Positions 1-16,105 of a DNA stretch of 33,698 nt are shown here, piece after piece. The number at the start of each line of letters is the position of its first letter. Positions within the stretch are counted from its first letter, which is position 1. Position numbers and translations under genes: made by a program. The notes beneath the pieces are model-generated. The model searched no databases. It was given only the letters and a program-made list of their open reading frames with translations, and was not told where the DNA came from. This DNA is from Halomonas sp. A11-A (GTDB lineage Bacteria > Pseudomonadota > Gammaproteobacteria > Pseudomonadales > Halomonadaceae), in the NCBI RefSeq assembly GCF_003182195.1, contig NZ_QGTM01000030.1, forward strand, positions 1 to 33,698. Reading direction: 5' to 3'.

Positions 1-94
1 ACCACCTGAACCCATGCCGAACTCAGCAGTGAAACCGCTCAGCGCCGATGGTAGTGTGGGGTCTCCCCATGTGAGAGTAGGTCATCGTCAGGCA
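1..94 (+). rRNA. rrf: 5S ribosomal RNA, 3' part (5' end outside window)
   Basis: The sequence matches the last three quarters of bacterial 5S rRNA. It includes the conserved ATGCCGAACTCAG stretch, the GATGGTAGTGTGGGGTCTCC block and a 3' end AGGCA, which would pair with the missing 5' UGCCU. The first roughly 25 bases of the gene are upstream of the window. A rho-independent hairpin follows at once, so this is the end of an rrn operon. The exact 3' nucleotide could be 94 or 95. Confidence 0.96.
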
Positions 95-102
95 CCTTTT
101 CA

Positions 103-136
103 GAAACCCCAGCCAATGGCTGGGGTTTCGTCGTTC
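103..136 (+). terminator. Rho-independent terminator of the rrn operon
   Basis: A perfect 12-bp stem (103-114 with 118-129) has a 3-nt loop and sits 8 nt after the 5S end. The downstream tract is T-rich but interrupted (TTTCGTCGTTCT). It is the first of two tandem terminators. Confidence 0.85.
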
Positions 137-145
137 TGGGGATCT

Positions 146-155
146 CCCCCCCCCC
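146..155 (+). repeat. Homopolymer run of ten C
   Basis: Ten consecutive C residues lie in the spacer between the two rrn terminators. The run is outside any gene. Its length may vary between clones or be an assembly error; no function is seen. Confidence 0.9.
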
Positions 156-170
156 GGAGCCCGGCTGGAT

Positions 171-183
171 CATCGTCAGGCAC
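171..183 (+). repeat. 13-nt copy of the 5S rRNA 3' end
   Basis: CATCGTCAGGCAC repeats exactly positions 83-95, which form the last bases of the 5S gene plus one. It again lies a few bases before a terminator hairpin. It is best read as the remnant of a second, deleted 5S gene or a partial tandem duplication; this is inference. Confidence 0.7.
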
Positions 184-190
184 TGATAGA

Positions 191-231
191 GAAAAGCCCC
201 GATCATCGTAAGATGGTCGGGGCTTTTCGCG
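191..231 (+). terminator. Second rrn terminator
   Basis: The stem 191-206 with 213-228 (16 bp with one G-U wobble) has a 6-nt loop and is A-rich on the left and T-rich on the right, so it could work in both directions. It backs up the first terminator and isolates birA from rRNA transcription. The rest of the spacer to birA holds a small hairpin (257-261 with 270-274). Confidence 0.85.
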
Positions 232-301
232 TTTGGACGCTGGGATCGTCGGTGGGCGGAGGTTTGTATCTCCGACGTTTCCGGGGGCGCCTCGCATCCG
301 C

Positions 302-307
302 TAGAAT
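302..307 (+). promoter_or_regulatory. Possible -10 box for birA-coaX
   Basis: TAGAAT lies 28 bp before the birA ATG. No good -35 hexamer is seen 16 to 18 bp upstream (TTTCCG at 278-283 is the nearest), so the promoter is tentative. Confidence 0.35.
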
Positions 308-335
308 GGTGCCCTTTCCCGTCTGAGGGTTGCGA

Positions 336-1319
336 ATGACCATCGGAGACCTGATTCGTCTGCTCGGCGATGGCGAGTTCCACTCCGGCGAGCAGCTCGG
401 TGAGCGGCTCGGCGTGTCGCGGGCGGCCGTGTGGAAGCAGCTGCGCAAGCTGGAGGCGCTGGGGATCGCCATGGAGGCGGTGAAGGGGCAGGGCTACCGG
501 CTTGCCGAGGCGCTCGAGCTCCTCGACGGGGCGCGCATCGTCGCCGGTCTGTCGCGGGAGTCGCGCGGACTGCTGACGCGGCTGTTCGTCGAGGAGACCC
601 TGCCGTCGAGCAATGCCTTCCTGCGCGAGCGCTTCGACCAGGGCGCCGGCCATGGCGAGGTCTGCCTGGTGGAGCAGCAGAGCGCAGGGCGCGGCCGGCG
701 GGGGCGTCCCTGGAACACCCCTTGGGGGCAGAGCCTGATGCTGTCACTGGGCTGGCGGGTCGACTCCGGTGTGACGGCGCTGGAGGGGCTCAGCCTGGCG
801 GTAGGCGTGGTGCTGGCTCAGGTGCTGGAGCGCCACGGGGTGGCGCCTCGCCTCAAGTGGCCCAACGATGTCCTGCTGGAGCAGCCGGGCGGTGGATTCG
901 GCAAGCTGGCCGGCATCCTGGTCGAGGTGATGGGGGATACCGCAGGCCCCTGCGAGGTAGTGATCGGGATGGGGGTCAATGTCGGCCTGCCCGCGGCGTT
1001 TCGCGCGGGGCTGGATCAGCCTGCCGCCGCCGTGCATGACCAGGCGCCCGGCGTGTCGCGCAATGAGCTCGCCGTGGAGCTGATCGAGGCGCTGCTGTCG
1101 CTGATGGCCGGCTTCGAGGCGCAGGGTTTTCCCGCCTGGCAGGCGGCCTGGAACGAGCGTCACGCTTTCGCGGAGCATGAGGTGGATATCCTGCGCGGCG
1201 AGCGCCGTGAGGTGGCGGTGGCTGAAGGCGTGGATGGCTCGGGCAACCTGCTGGTGCGCCGGGAGGGTCGGATCGAGCGGCTGGTTGGCGGCGAGATCAG
1301 CGTGCGAGCGCGGCCATGA
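336..1319 (+). CDS. birA: Bifunctional biotin-[acetyl-CoA-carboxylase] ligase / biotin operon repressor BirA
   Basis: The 327-residue protein activates biotin as biotinyl-AMP and transfers it to the biotin carrier domain of acetyl-CoA carboxylase. In this family the adenylate-bound form also represses biotin synthesis genes. An N-terminal winged helix-turn-helix (about residues 1-60, with SRAAVWKQL as recognition helix) is followed by the ligase core with the adenylate-binding GRGRRG (118-123) and the catalytic-lysine motif KWPND (174-178). A small C-terminal SH3-like domain ends the protein. I chose ATG 336 because GAGGG lies 6 nt upstream; an in-frame TTG at 330 would add only two residues. 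It overlaps coaX by 4 nt (ATGA), so translation is probably coupled. Confidence 0.97.
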   Translation: MTIGDLIRLLGDGEFHSGEQLGERLGVSRAAVWKQLRKLEALGIAMEAVKGQGYRLAEALELLDGARIVAGLSRESRGLLTRLFVEETLPSSNAFLRERFDQGAGHGEVCLVEQQSAGRGRRGRPWNTPWGQSLMLSLGWRVDSGVTALEGLSLAVGVVLAQVLERHGVAPRLKWPNDVLLEQPGGGFGKLAGILVEVMGDTAGPCEVVIGMGVNVGLPAAFRAGLDQPAAAVHDQAPGVSRNELAVELIEALLSLMAGFEAQGFPAWQAAWNERHAFAEHEVDILRGERREVAVAEGVDGSGNLLVRREGRIERLVGGEISVRARP

Positions 1320-2155
1320 TCCTCGACCTCGATATCGGCAACACCCTCTCCAAGTGGCGGCTGAAGGATGTCGACAGCAGCGAGATTCGTTCCCGGGGCG
1401 CGGTATGGACCCGGGAGGAGTGGCGCCCGGGTGCCGATATCCCCGACCTGGACATCGTGGAGGCGGTGCGCATCTCCAGCGTGGCGCGACGCGCCGTGCT
1501 GGAGGAGACCGTGGCCTTGCTCCATCGCCAGGTGGGGCACGTTCACGTGGCGCGCTCGACCCCGGAGGCGCTCGGGGTGACCAACGGCTACGAGGAGCCC
1601 GAGCGGCTGGGTGTCGACCGCTGGCTCGGGGTGCTGGCGGGCTACCAGCTGGCGGGCGGCTGCTGTGCCGTGGACTGCGGCAGCGCCATCACCATCGACT
1701 TCGTGCTGCCGGGTGGGCGCCACTTGGGAGGGTATATCCTGCCTGGGCTGCGGCTGATGAAGGAGAGCCTCAAGCTCGGCACCCGCAACGTGGCGATTGA
1801 CCCCGACAGCGAGGCCGAGGAGCTGCTGGTGCCCGGCAGGCGAACGGTGGAGGCGGTCAACCACGGCATCTACATGGCGGCGGTGAGCGCCATCAATCGC
1901 GTCTACGCCGAGGTGTGCGACATGGAGGGGGTGGCGCTACCGCTGCTGCTCACCGGCGGGGATGCCCGGGTGGTCGCCAGAGGCCTCCAGGTGCCCCATG
2001 CGGTGTGGCCGGACATGGTCTACGGCGGGCTGGAGGCCTGCTTCCCGCTGACGGCCGCCGAGCGCGCCGGCCGGATGTCCGGGGCGCCCAGGGTGCCGGC
2101 GCCGGTGGCGCTGGAAAAGATTCGTGCAGGGCTTGCATTCTCCATGCTGCTTTGA
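1316..2155 (+). CDS. coaX: Type III pantothenate kinase
   Basis: The 279-residue protein phosphorylates pantothenate, the first step of coenzyme A synthesis in the cytosol. It belongs to the ASKHA-fold type III family: the N-terminal phosphate-binding DIGNT (residues 6-10), the ERLGVDRW segment and the VDCGSAITID motif followed by GGYILPGL are all present. The type III class is known for insensitivity to CoA feedback and a need for a monovalent cation. The start overlaps the birA stop. The birA-coaX pair next to this tRNA/ribosomal block is also seen in Pseudomonas. The spacer to the tRNAs carries their promoter. Confidence 0.95.
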   Translation: MILDLDIGNTLSKWRLKDVDSSEIRSRGAVWTREEWRPGADIPDLDIVEAVRISSVARRAVLEETVALLHRQVGHVHVARSTPEALGVTNGYEEPERLGVDRWLGVLAGYQLAGGCCAVDCGSAITIDFVLPGGRHLGGYILPGLRLMKESLKLGTRNVAIDPDSEAEELLVPGRRTVEAVNHGIYMAAVSAINRVYAEVCDMEGVALPLLLTGGDARVVARGLQVPHAVWPDMVYGGLEACFPLTAAERAGRMSGAPRVPAPVALEKIRAGLAFSMLL

Positions 2156-2236
2156 CACAATGCGCCGCGTTCCAAGGGGAAGCCGGCGCCGGCAGGGCGA
2201 CAGGTTTTCGGTCGGGAAGGCTGATAAAACAGCATC

Positions 2237-2264
2237 TTGACACCGAGGGAAAGGGTGGTAACAT
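2237..2264 (+). promoter_or_regulatory. Sigma70 promoter for the Tyr-Gly-Thr tRNA operon
   Basis: A perfect -35 TTGACA (2237-2242) and a -10 TAACAT (2259-2264) are spaced by 16 bp. The first tRNA base is 13 nt past the -10, so the 5' leader must be only a few nucleotides. Confidence 0.8.
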
Positions 2265-2276
2265 GTGCCGCCAGCT

Positions 2277-2360
<84 letters not shown>

Positions 2361-2409
2361 GATTTTCGCCAGGCGCCCCTTGAGGTGTTCAGGCAGCAAG
2401 AGTGGGTAG

Positions 2410-2483
<74 letters not shown>

Positions 2484-2506
2484 GCATCCTAGGATGCAAA
2501 GGTTTT

Positions 2507-2581
2507 GCTCATGTAGCTCAGGGGTAGAGCACACCCTTGGTAAGGGTGAGGTCGACGGTTCAAATCCGTCCATGAGCTCCA
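2507..2581 (+). tRNA. tRNA-Thr (anticodon GGU)
   Basis: A 75-nt tRNA. The acceptor GCTCATG pairs with CATGAGC, the discriminator is U, and CCA is encoded. The anticodon stem CACCC/GGGTG closes the loop TTGGTAA with GGT at 2539-2541. It is the last gene of the cluster; a terminator hairpin starts 6 nt after its CCA where a tuf gene lies in E. coli and Pseudomonas. Confidence 0.97.
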
Positions 2582-2587
2582 CATTGG

Positions 2588-2617
2588 AAAGGCGAGCTGC
2601 GGCTCGCCTTTTCTCTC
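2588..2617 (+). terminator. Rho-independent terminator after tRNA-Thr
   Basis: A 10-bp perfect stem, AAAGGCGAGC (2588-2597) with GCTCGCCTTT (2602-2611), has the tetraloop TGCG and is followed by T-rich TTTTCTCTC. It ends the Tyr-Gly-Thr transcript. Confidence 0.92.
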
Positions 2618-2640
2618 TCCGCCCCCTCCGGCGGAAGGGG

Positions 2641-2669
2641 TTGCCAGGCGGGTGCCTATCCGCTACTAT
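2641..2669 (+). promoter_or_regulatory. Sigma70 promoter for tRNA-Trp-secE-nusG
   Basis: -35 TTGCCA (2641-2646), a 17-bp spacer and -10 TACTAT (2664-2669) are followed by a GC-only stretch (GGCGCCCG) at the start site. Such a GC-rich discriminator is typical of promoters under stringent (ppGpp) and growth-rate control; that role is inferred. Confidence 0.82.
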
Positions 2670-2719
2670 GGCGCCCGTTGTGTCGGGCTGCCTGCAAAGG
2701 GTAGTCGAGAGGCAGATAC

Positions 2720-2795
<76 letters not shown>

Positions 2796-2866
2796 GCCTT
2801 CCCCAGGCTGGCGAGTCCCCGAAAGATTTCATGTTTCGATTGCCGCACCCTGAGGAGTCTCTTTTT

Positions 2867-3235
2867 ATGAAGCATAGCGCCGAGGTGCAGGAGTCGCGCC
2901 ACGACGGACTCAAGTGGGCGGCTGTCGTCACTCTGCTGGTTCTGGCCGTGGTCGGTAACACCTATTTCGCCGATCAGGCCCTGCTCTACCGCGTGCTGGG
3001 TGTCGTCGCGCTCTGTGCGCTGGCTGGCGTGGTGGCCCTGACCACCGCCCGCGGCCGCGAGCTCGCGGAACTGGCCCGCGCCGCCAAGAAAGAGATCCAG
3101 CGCGTGGTCTGGCCGACGCGTCCCGAGACCGTGCAGACCACCGCCATCGTGCTGGTGGCTGTGCTGGTGGTCGGCCTGATGCTGTGGTTGATCGACACTC
3201 TTCTTGGCTGGGCGATGTCCGGCGTCATTGGTTAG
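2867..3235 (+). CDS. secE: Preprotein translocase subunit SecE
   Basis: The 122-residue inner-membrane protein clamps the two halves of SecY and stabilises the SecYEG channel. It has the three-helix form of gammaproteobacteria: hydrophobic spans at about residues 16-34, 41-60 and 94-115. Before the last helix is the conserved amphipathic stretch [19 protein letters not shown], which contacts SecY. ATG 2867 is chosen because GAGGAG lies 9 nt upstream; an in-frame ATG at 2831 lacks a ribosome binding site. The stop codon TAG is part of the ribosome binding site of nusG. Its partner secY is encoded at 28817 in the same window. Confidence 0.97.
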   Translation: MKHSAEVQESRHDGLKWAAVVTLLVLAVVGNTYFADQALLYRVLGVVALCALAGVVALTTARGRELAELARAAKKEIQRVVWPTRPETVQTTAIVLVAVLVVGLMLWLIDTLLGWAMSGVIG

Positions 3236-3243
3236 GAGTCTCC

Positions 3244-3777
3244 ATGTCCAAGCGTTGGTACGTCGTTCACGCCTACTCCGGCTTCGAGAAGCATGTCATG
3301 CGCTCCCTCAAGGAGCGCGTGAAGATGTACGGCATGGAGGATCGCTTCGGCGAGATCCTGGTGCCGACCGAAGAAGTCGTCGAGATGCGTGATGGCAAGC
3401 GTCGCAAGAGCGAGCGCAAGTTCTATCCCGGCTACGTGCTGGTCGAGATGGAGATGGATGACGAGACCTGGCACCTGGTCAACGAGACGCCGCGCGTCAT
3501 GGGGTTCATCGGTGGTACCAAGGAGAAGCCGGCGCCGATTACCCAGAAGGAGGCCGATGCCATCCTTCGTCGTGTCCAGGACGGCACCGACAAGCCGCGC
3601 CCCAAGACGTTGTTTGAACCGGGCCAGTCCGTGCGCGTCATCGACGGTCCCTTCGCCGACTTCAACGGCGTCGTCGAAGAGGTCAACTACGACAAGAGTC
3701 GCGTCCAGGTCAGCGTGCTGATCTTCGGCCGCTCGACTCCCGTCGAACTGGAATTCTCTCAGGTCGAGAAGGAGTAA
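3244..3777 (+). CDS. nusG: Transcription termination/antitermination protein NusG
   Basis: The 177-residue factor binds RNA polymerase, reduces pausing, assists Rho and links polymerase to the leading ribosome through S10. The NGN domain (about residues 4-115) starts with [12 protein letters not shown] and contains the polymerase-contacting region ending in [11 protein letters not shown] linker leads to the KOW domain (about 125-177) with [18 protein letters not shown]. The secE-nusG pair is conserved across bacteria. The start has TAGGAG 5 nt upstream. Length is close to the 181 residues of E. coli NusG. Confidence 0.98.
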   Translation: MSKRWYVVHAYSGFEKHVMRSLKERVKMYGMEDRFGEILVPTEEVVEMRDGKRRKSERKFYPGYVLVEMEMDDETWHLVNETPRVMGFIGGTKEKPAPITQKEADAILRRVQDGTDKPRPKTLFEPGQSVRVIDGPFADFNGVVEEVNYDKSRVQVSVLIFGRSTPVELEFSQVEKE

Positions 3778-3867
3778 TCCGCTCGGCCTTACACAAGCAA
3801 GGCGGCCGCCGAGGTAGCCGCATCACCGGGGAGCCGCAAGGCGCTACTACCCAACTGGAGTCTACAC

Positions 3868-4299
3868 ATGGCCAAGAAAGTACAGGCTTACATCAAGCTG
3901 CAGGTGGCAGCTGGCAAAGCCAATCCGAGTCCCCCCGTCGGTCCCGCTCTGGGTCAGCACGGCGTGAACATCATGGAGTTCTGCAAGGCGTTCAACGCCG
4001 CGACCCAGGAGATCGAGCCGGGTCTGCCCACTCCCGTGGTGATTACCGTCTATTCCGACCGCAGCTTCACCTTCATCACCAAGACCCCGCCCGCCGCGGT
4101 CCTGCTTAAGAAGGCCGCTGGCATCAAGTCCGGTTCCGGTGAGCCGAACAAGAAGAAGGTCGGCACCGTGACCCGCGAGCAGCTCGAGGAGATCGCCAAG
4201 ACCAAGGAGCCGGATCTGACGGCTGCCGATCTCGACGCCGCTGTGCGTACTATTGCCGGTAGCGCCCGCAGCATGGGCCTGAACGTGGAGGGGCTCTGA
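3868..4299 (+). CDS. rplK: 50S ribosomal protein L11
   Basis: The 143-residue protein binds the GTPase-associated centre of 23S rRNA at the base of the L12 stalk; it is needed for RelA activation and is part of the thiostrepton site. The N-terminal domain shows [22 protein letters not shown], including the proline-rich helix, and the C-terminal rRNA-binding domain ends with [18 protein letters not shown] lies 7 nt before the ATG. The 90-nt nusG-rplK spacer has a weak hairpin (3785-3790 with 3799-3803) but no clear promoter, so rplK is probably read from the upstream unit. Confidence 0.98.
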   Translation: MAKKVQAYIKLQVAAGKANPSPPVGPALGQHGVNIMEFCKAFNAATQEIEPGLPTPVVITVYSDRSFTFITKTPPAAVLLKKAAGIKSGSGEPNKKKVGTVTREQLEEIAKTKEPDLTAADLDAAVRTIAGSARSMGLNVEGL

Positions 4300-4301
4300 T
4301 C

Positions 4302-4994
4302 ATGGCCAAGCTGACCAAGCGTGCAAAACTGATTCGCGAGAAGGTCGATCCGACCAAGGCCTACTCCCTGGAAGAAGCCGTGGCACTGCTCGCCGAGCTC
4401 TCCACCGTCAAGTTCAAGGAGTCGCTGGACGTTGCCATCAACTTGGGCGTCGATCCGCGTAAATCCGACCAGGTGGTTCGCGGTGCAACCGTGATGCCCA
4501 ATGGTACCGGCAAGAACGTGCGCGTTGCCGTCTTTACCCAGGGCGCCAATGCTGATGCCGCCAAGGAAGCCGGTGCCGACATCGTCGGCATGGACGACCT
4601 GGCCGAGCAGGTCAAGAAGGGCCAGCTCGACTTCGACGTGGTCATCGCCTCCCCGGACGCCATGCGTGTTGTCGGCCAGCTGGGCCAGATCCTCGGTCCG
4701 CGCGGCCTGATGCCGAACCCCAAGGTCGGCACCGTGACCCCGGACGTGGCCACTGCGGTCAAGAACGCCAAGGCCGGTCAGGTGCGTTTCCGTACCGACA
4801 AGAACGGCATCATCCACACCACCCTTGGCAAGGTCGATTTCGACGCCGCTGCCATCCAGGGCAACCTGGAAGCGCTGATCGCCGACCTGAAGAAGCTCAA
4901 GCCGAGCTCCTCCAAGGGCGTCTACTTCAAGAAGATCACCCTGTCCAGCACCATGGGCCCGGGCTTGACTCTGGACCACTCTGCCCTGGTCTGA
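4302..4994 (+). CDS. rplA: 50S ribosomal protein L1
   Basis: The 230-residue protein forms the mobile L1 stalk that guides deacylated tRNA out of the E site; in E. coli it also represses its own rplKA mRNA. Conserved L1 features are [18 protein letters not shown] near residue 130 and the C-terminal [17 protein letters not shown]. It starts 2 nt after the rplK stop, typical of translational coupling. E. coli L1 has 234 residues. Confidence 0.98.
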   Translation: MAKLTKRAKLIREKVDPTKAYSLEEAVALLAELSTVKFKESLDVAINLGVDPRKSDQVVRGATVMPNGTGKNVRVAVFTQGANADAAKEAGADIVGMDDLAEQVKKGQLDFDVVIASPDAMRVVGQLGQILGPRGLMPNPKVGTVTPDVATAVKNAKAGQVRFRTDKNGIIHTTLGKVDFDAAAIQGNLEALIADLKKLKPSSSKGVYFKKITLSSTMGPGLTLDHSALV

Positions 4995-5070
4995 CCGGGC
5001 AGCGGATCGAACGATTGCAAGAACTTTGCGGTCCCCGAGCGTAGTCGATATTCGCCGGCGGGGCACCGTC

Positions 5071-5271
5071 AAAGACCGCAGGTGCCGCCCTTCCCCGTGA
5101 AGGGCGGCTTAATCATCCCTCCGGGATGGCCTGCGCAGATGGTGTGGCCGCCAGGTGTCTGGTGAGCACCATCACCCAGGACCCCCGCCAGGTGCCTCCG
5201 GGCAAGCAGTGGGGGAGATGGTAACCACCGGAGTCCTCATCGCGAGGTTCCGGCACGAAGGAGTGATCACT
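5071..5271 (+). promoter_or_regulatory. L10-type ribosomal protein mRNA leader (probable L10/L12 autoregulatory site)
   Basis: The 277-nt rplA-rplJ spacer carries elements resembling the E. coli rplJL leader in the same order: AAAGACCGCAGG (5071-5082), a hairpin followed by CTTAAT, then CCTGCGCAGATGGTG near 5130-5144, close to E. coli CCTGCGTAGACGGTG. Stems visible are GCCGCCCTT (5084-5092) with AAGGGCGGC (5100-5108), and GATGGTG (5138-5144) with CACCATC (5167-5173). By homology the L10-(L12) complex binds here and lowers rplJ translation. No promoter was identified in the spacer. Confidence 0.75.
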
Positions 5272-5775
5272 GTGCCACTAGCACTCGAAGGCAAGAAGGC
5301 AATTGTTGCCGAGGTCAGTGAAGCGGCCAAGGGTGCGCTCTCCGTCGTAGTTGCCGATTCTCGTGGCGTCACGGTCGAGAAGATGACCGATCTGCGCAAG
5401 CAGGCCCGCGAGAATGGCGTCCAGCTGCGTGTTGTTCGCAACACCCTGGCACGCCGCGCCCTCGAAGGCACTCAGTGGGAGTGTCTGAACGAGAGCTTCG
5501 TTGGCCCGACCCTGCTGGCCTTCTCCACCGAGCACCCGGGCGCCGCCGCCCGTCTGTTCAAGGAGTTCGCCAAGTCAGAGAAGGACTTCGAAGTCAAGGC
5601 GCTGGCCTACGAAGGCGAGCTGATCCCGGCTGCTGATATCGACCGCCTGGCGACCCTGCCGACCTACGACGAGGCCATCGCCAAGCTGATGTCCGTCATG
5701 AAGGAAGCGTCTGCCGGCAAGCTGGTCCGTACCCTGGCCGCCCTGCGCGACCAGAAGCAGGAACAAGCCGCCTGA
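5272..5775 (+). CDS. rplJ: 50S ribosomal protein L10
   Basis: The 167-residue base of the L12 stalk: its N-terminal domain binds 23S rRNA with L11, and its C-terminal helix carries L12 dimers. Recognisable blocks are [56 protein letters not shown] and the C-terminal [21 protein letters not shown] chose GTG 5272 with AAGGAG 8 nt upstream. It gives the residue pattern of the E. coli protein (165 residues), while upstream in-frame starts would translate the regulatory leader. Confidence 0.96.
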   Translation: MPLALEGKKAIVAEVSEAAKGALSVVVADSRGVTVEKMTDLRKQARENGVQLRVVRNTLARRALEGTQWECLNESFVGPTLLAFSTEHPGAAARLFKEFAKSEKDFEVKALAYEGELIPAADIDRLATLPTYDEAIAKLMSVMKEASAGKLVRTLAALRDQKQEQAA

Positions 5776-5879
5776 TCACAGGCCGTCGGATTGGCGAACT
5801 CCTGCTGGCCGCCTGAATCGTATATTGAATCCCGAGTCGTCGGGTCACCGCGACTCCCGCAAAGTTAGGAAACGTGACA

Positions 5880-6251
5880 ATGGCACTGACCAAAGAAGAC
5901 ATCATCAACGCCGTCGCCGACATGTCCGTGATGGAAGTGGTCGAGCTGATCGAAGCGATGGAAGAGAAGTTCGGCGTGTCCGCCGCTGCCGCCGTGATGG
6001 CAGGCCCGGCTGCCGGCGGTGAAGCCGCTGCCGAAGAGCAGACCGAGTTCGACCTGGTGCTGACCAGCGCCGGCGAGAAGAAGGTTAACGTGATCAAGGT
6101 CGTTCGCGAGATCACCGGCCTGGGTCTGAAGGAAGCTAAGGCTGCCGTCGACGGCGCGCCGGCGACCATCAAGGAAGGCATGTCCAAGGAAGACGCAGAA
6201 GCGGCCAAGGCCAAGCTGGAAGAAGCCGGCGCAGGCGTGGAACTCAAGTAA
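5880..6251 (+). CDS. rplL: 50S ribosomal protein L7/L12
   Basis: The 123-residue acidic stalk protein is present in several copies per ribosome and recruits translational GTPases such as EF-Tu and EF-G (both encoded here). An N-terminal dimerisation helix (about 1-33) is followed by an Ala/Gly-rich hinge ([19 protein letters not shown]). The C-terminal factor-binding domain carries [24 protein letters not shown] 5880 is preferred over an in-frame GTG at 5874 because AGGA lies 9 nt upstream and the mature start matches the family. It lies 104 nt after rplJ and before an attenuator. Confidence 0.97.
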   Translation: MALTKEDIINAVADMSVMEVVELIEAMEEKFGVSAAAAVMAGPAAGGEAAAEEQTEFDLVLTSAGEKKVNVIKVVREITGLGLKEAKAAVDGAPATIKEGMSKEDAEAAKAKLEEAGAGVELK

Positions 6252-6262
6252 CCTCTTGATTT

Positions 6263-6295
6263 CCATGGCTTCACGCGCTGCGTAAGCTTCCATGG
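6263..6295 (+). promoter_or_regulatory. Possible alternative hairpin ahead of the rpoB attenuator
   Basis: CCATGG (6263-6268) can pair with CCATGG (6290-6295), extended by CTT/AAG with a 3-nt bulge. Its right arm overlaps the first bases of the terminator stem that begins at 6294, so the two structures may exclude one another at the stem base. Inferred from base pairing only. Confidence 0.45.
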
Positions 6296-6328
6296 CTGGT
6301 GGCGGGACACCCGCTGCCGGCCTTTTTC
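6294..6328 (+). terminator. Attenuator-type terminator between rplL and rpoB
   Basis: A 13-bp stem (6294-6306 with 6310-6322, three G-U wobbles) with a 3-nt loop is followed by TTTTT. An attenuator at this place is known in E. coli, where it lowers rpoBC transcription relative to rplJL. With no promoter seen before rpoB, the terminator must be leaky. Confidence 0.85.
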
Positions 6329-6376
6329 TGTTGTCACTGGCCTCTGCCGACAGGGCAGAACCGCCAGCCGAATTCC

Positions 6377-6409
6377 GAAGGCGAGCGCCCATGCCAGGCG
6401 CTTGCCTTC
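6377..6409 (+). promoter_or_regulatory. Strong hairpin in the rpoB leader
   Basis: Thirteen base pairs (6377-6389 with 6397-6409, one G-U) close a 7-nt loop with no T-tract. A smaller hairpin follows (6417-6421 with 6430-6434). In E. coli the rplL-rpoB spacer is cut by RNase III; this stem may serve a similar role, which is inference. Confidence 0.55.
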
Positions 6410-6488
6410 ATCGCCTGACGGCGTCGCGTCCGTCGGGTGGCGCCGACCACGCATCGGTCACCCATGGTGAACAAGCTGGGGAATACAG

Positions 6489-10568
<4,080 letters not shown>

Positions 10569-10598
10569 GGCGGCCGACGCTTCACAGAATGACGGTCC

Positions 10599-10621
10599 GC
10601 GGGGGCGCAAGCCGCCCCCGC
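10599..10621 (+). promoter_or_regulatory. GC hairpin between rpoB and rpoC
   Basis: A perfect 9-bp stem, GCGGGGGCG (10599-10607) with CGCCCCCGC (10613-10621), has a 5-nt loop and no T-tract. It cannot act as a standard intrinsic terminator. A role in transcript processing, stability or polymerase pausing is possible. Confidence 0.6.
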
Positions 10622-10651
10622 CCATGACAACTCCGCAGCGGAGCCGACCCC

Positions 10652-14872
<4,221 letters not shown>

Positions 14873-14890
14873 TCCGCGCCCCGGGATCGT

Positions 14891-14913
14891 GGGGCCGTCC
14901 AGGCGACGGCCTC
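14891..14913 (+). promoter_or_regulatory. Hairpin after rpoC
   Basis: The stem 14891-14899 with 14905-14913 (9 bp, one G-U) has a 5-nt loop. No run of T follows; the next bases lead into the -35 box of the str promoter at 14920. It may partly stop or stabilise the rpoBC transcript. Confidence 0.5.
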
Positions 14914-14919
14914 CCGGTC

Positions 14920-14949
14920 TTGACGGGGCATGGGGTCAGCTATTAGAAT
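14920..14949 (+). promoter_or_regulatory. Sigma70 promoter of the str operon
   Basis: -35 TTGACG (14920-14925), an 18-bp spacer and -10 TAGAAT (14944-14949), followed by GCGC. Transcription would start near 14956, giving an rpsL leader of about 75 nt with a small hairpin (14972-14977 with 14982-14987). Confidence 0.8.
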
Positions 14950-15030
14950 GCGCAGCCTTTAACAGTGGGGTGGGTGCGCCCGCACCCGCTGAAAAAGGCC
15001 AAGGCAACCCATTGGAGTCAGCTACTACCC

Positions 15031-15405
15031 ATGGCAACGATCAATCAGCTCGTGCGCAAGCCGCGCAAGCGCCCCGTCAGCAAGAGCGACGTGCCGGCGC
15101 TGCAGGCCTGCCCGCAGAAGCGCGGCGTCTGCACCCGCGTCTACACCACCACCCCGAAGAAGCCGAACTCGGCCCTGCGTAAGGTCTGCCGCGTGCGCCT
15201 GACCAACGGTTTCGAGGTCTCTTCCTACATCGGCGGTGAAGGCCACAACCTCCAGGAGCACTCCGTGGTCCTGATCCGTGGCGGTCGCGTCAAGGACCTT
15301 CCCGGTGTGCGCTATCACACCGTGCGCGGCGCCCTGGACACCTCCGGCGTGCAGAACCGCAAGCAGGGCCGTTCCAAGTACGGCGCCAAGCGTCCCAAGG
15401 CCTGA
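15031..15405 (+). CDS. rpsL: 30S ribosomal protein S12
   Basis: The 124-residue protein sits at the decoding centre and takes part in tRNA selection; it is the classic target of streptomycin-resistance mutations. [13 protein letters not shown] carries K43, and GGRVKDLPG carries the second key lysine followed by the Asp that RimO modifies in E. coli. All are in the streptomycin-sensitive state. ATG 15031 gives exactly the E. coli length; GGAG lies 13 nt upstream, a longer spacing than usual. An in-frame start at 14965 would translate the leader and is rejected. First gene of the str operon. Confidence 0.98.
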   Translation: MATINQLVRKPRKRPVSKSDVPALQACPQKRGVCTRVYTTTPKKPNSALRKVCRVRLTNGFEVSSYIGGEGHNLQEHSVVLIRGGRVKDLPGVRYHTVRGALDTSGVQNRKQGRSKYGAKRPKA

Positions 15406-15458
15406 TCGGCCTCGGTGCGCAACGACACCCAGAATTGATATCGGTCTGATAAGAGTAA

Positions 15459-16007
<549 letters not shown>

Positions 16008-16105
16008 GTGCGGCGTGGTGGGTGCAGCGCCTCCCCGTTGGGGATGTGCTGCGCTCACCAGCGCAGTGCCCTTAAACGCATCGCCAACCAACGGGGAGTT
16101 CCACC

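Noticed and set aside
1177..1800. Alternative-frame open reading frames in birA-coaX
   Set aside because: They overlap two well-supported genes in other frames and have Arg/Gly-rich translations typical of GC-rich shadow frames.
3778..3867. A promoter for rplK in the nusG-rplK spacer
   Set aside because: No hexamer pair near consensus with 16-18 bp spacing could be found.
5155..5271. N-terminal extension of rplJ
   Set aside because: It runs through the structured L10 leader; GTG 5272 with AAGGAG matches the homologue start.
5791..5826. TTGGCG and TATATT in the rplJ-rplL spacer as a promoter
   Set aside because: The spacing is 24 bp, too long for sigma70, and no better -35 is present.
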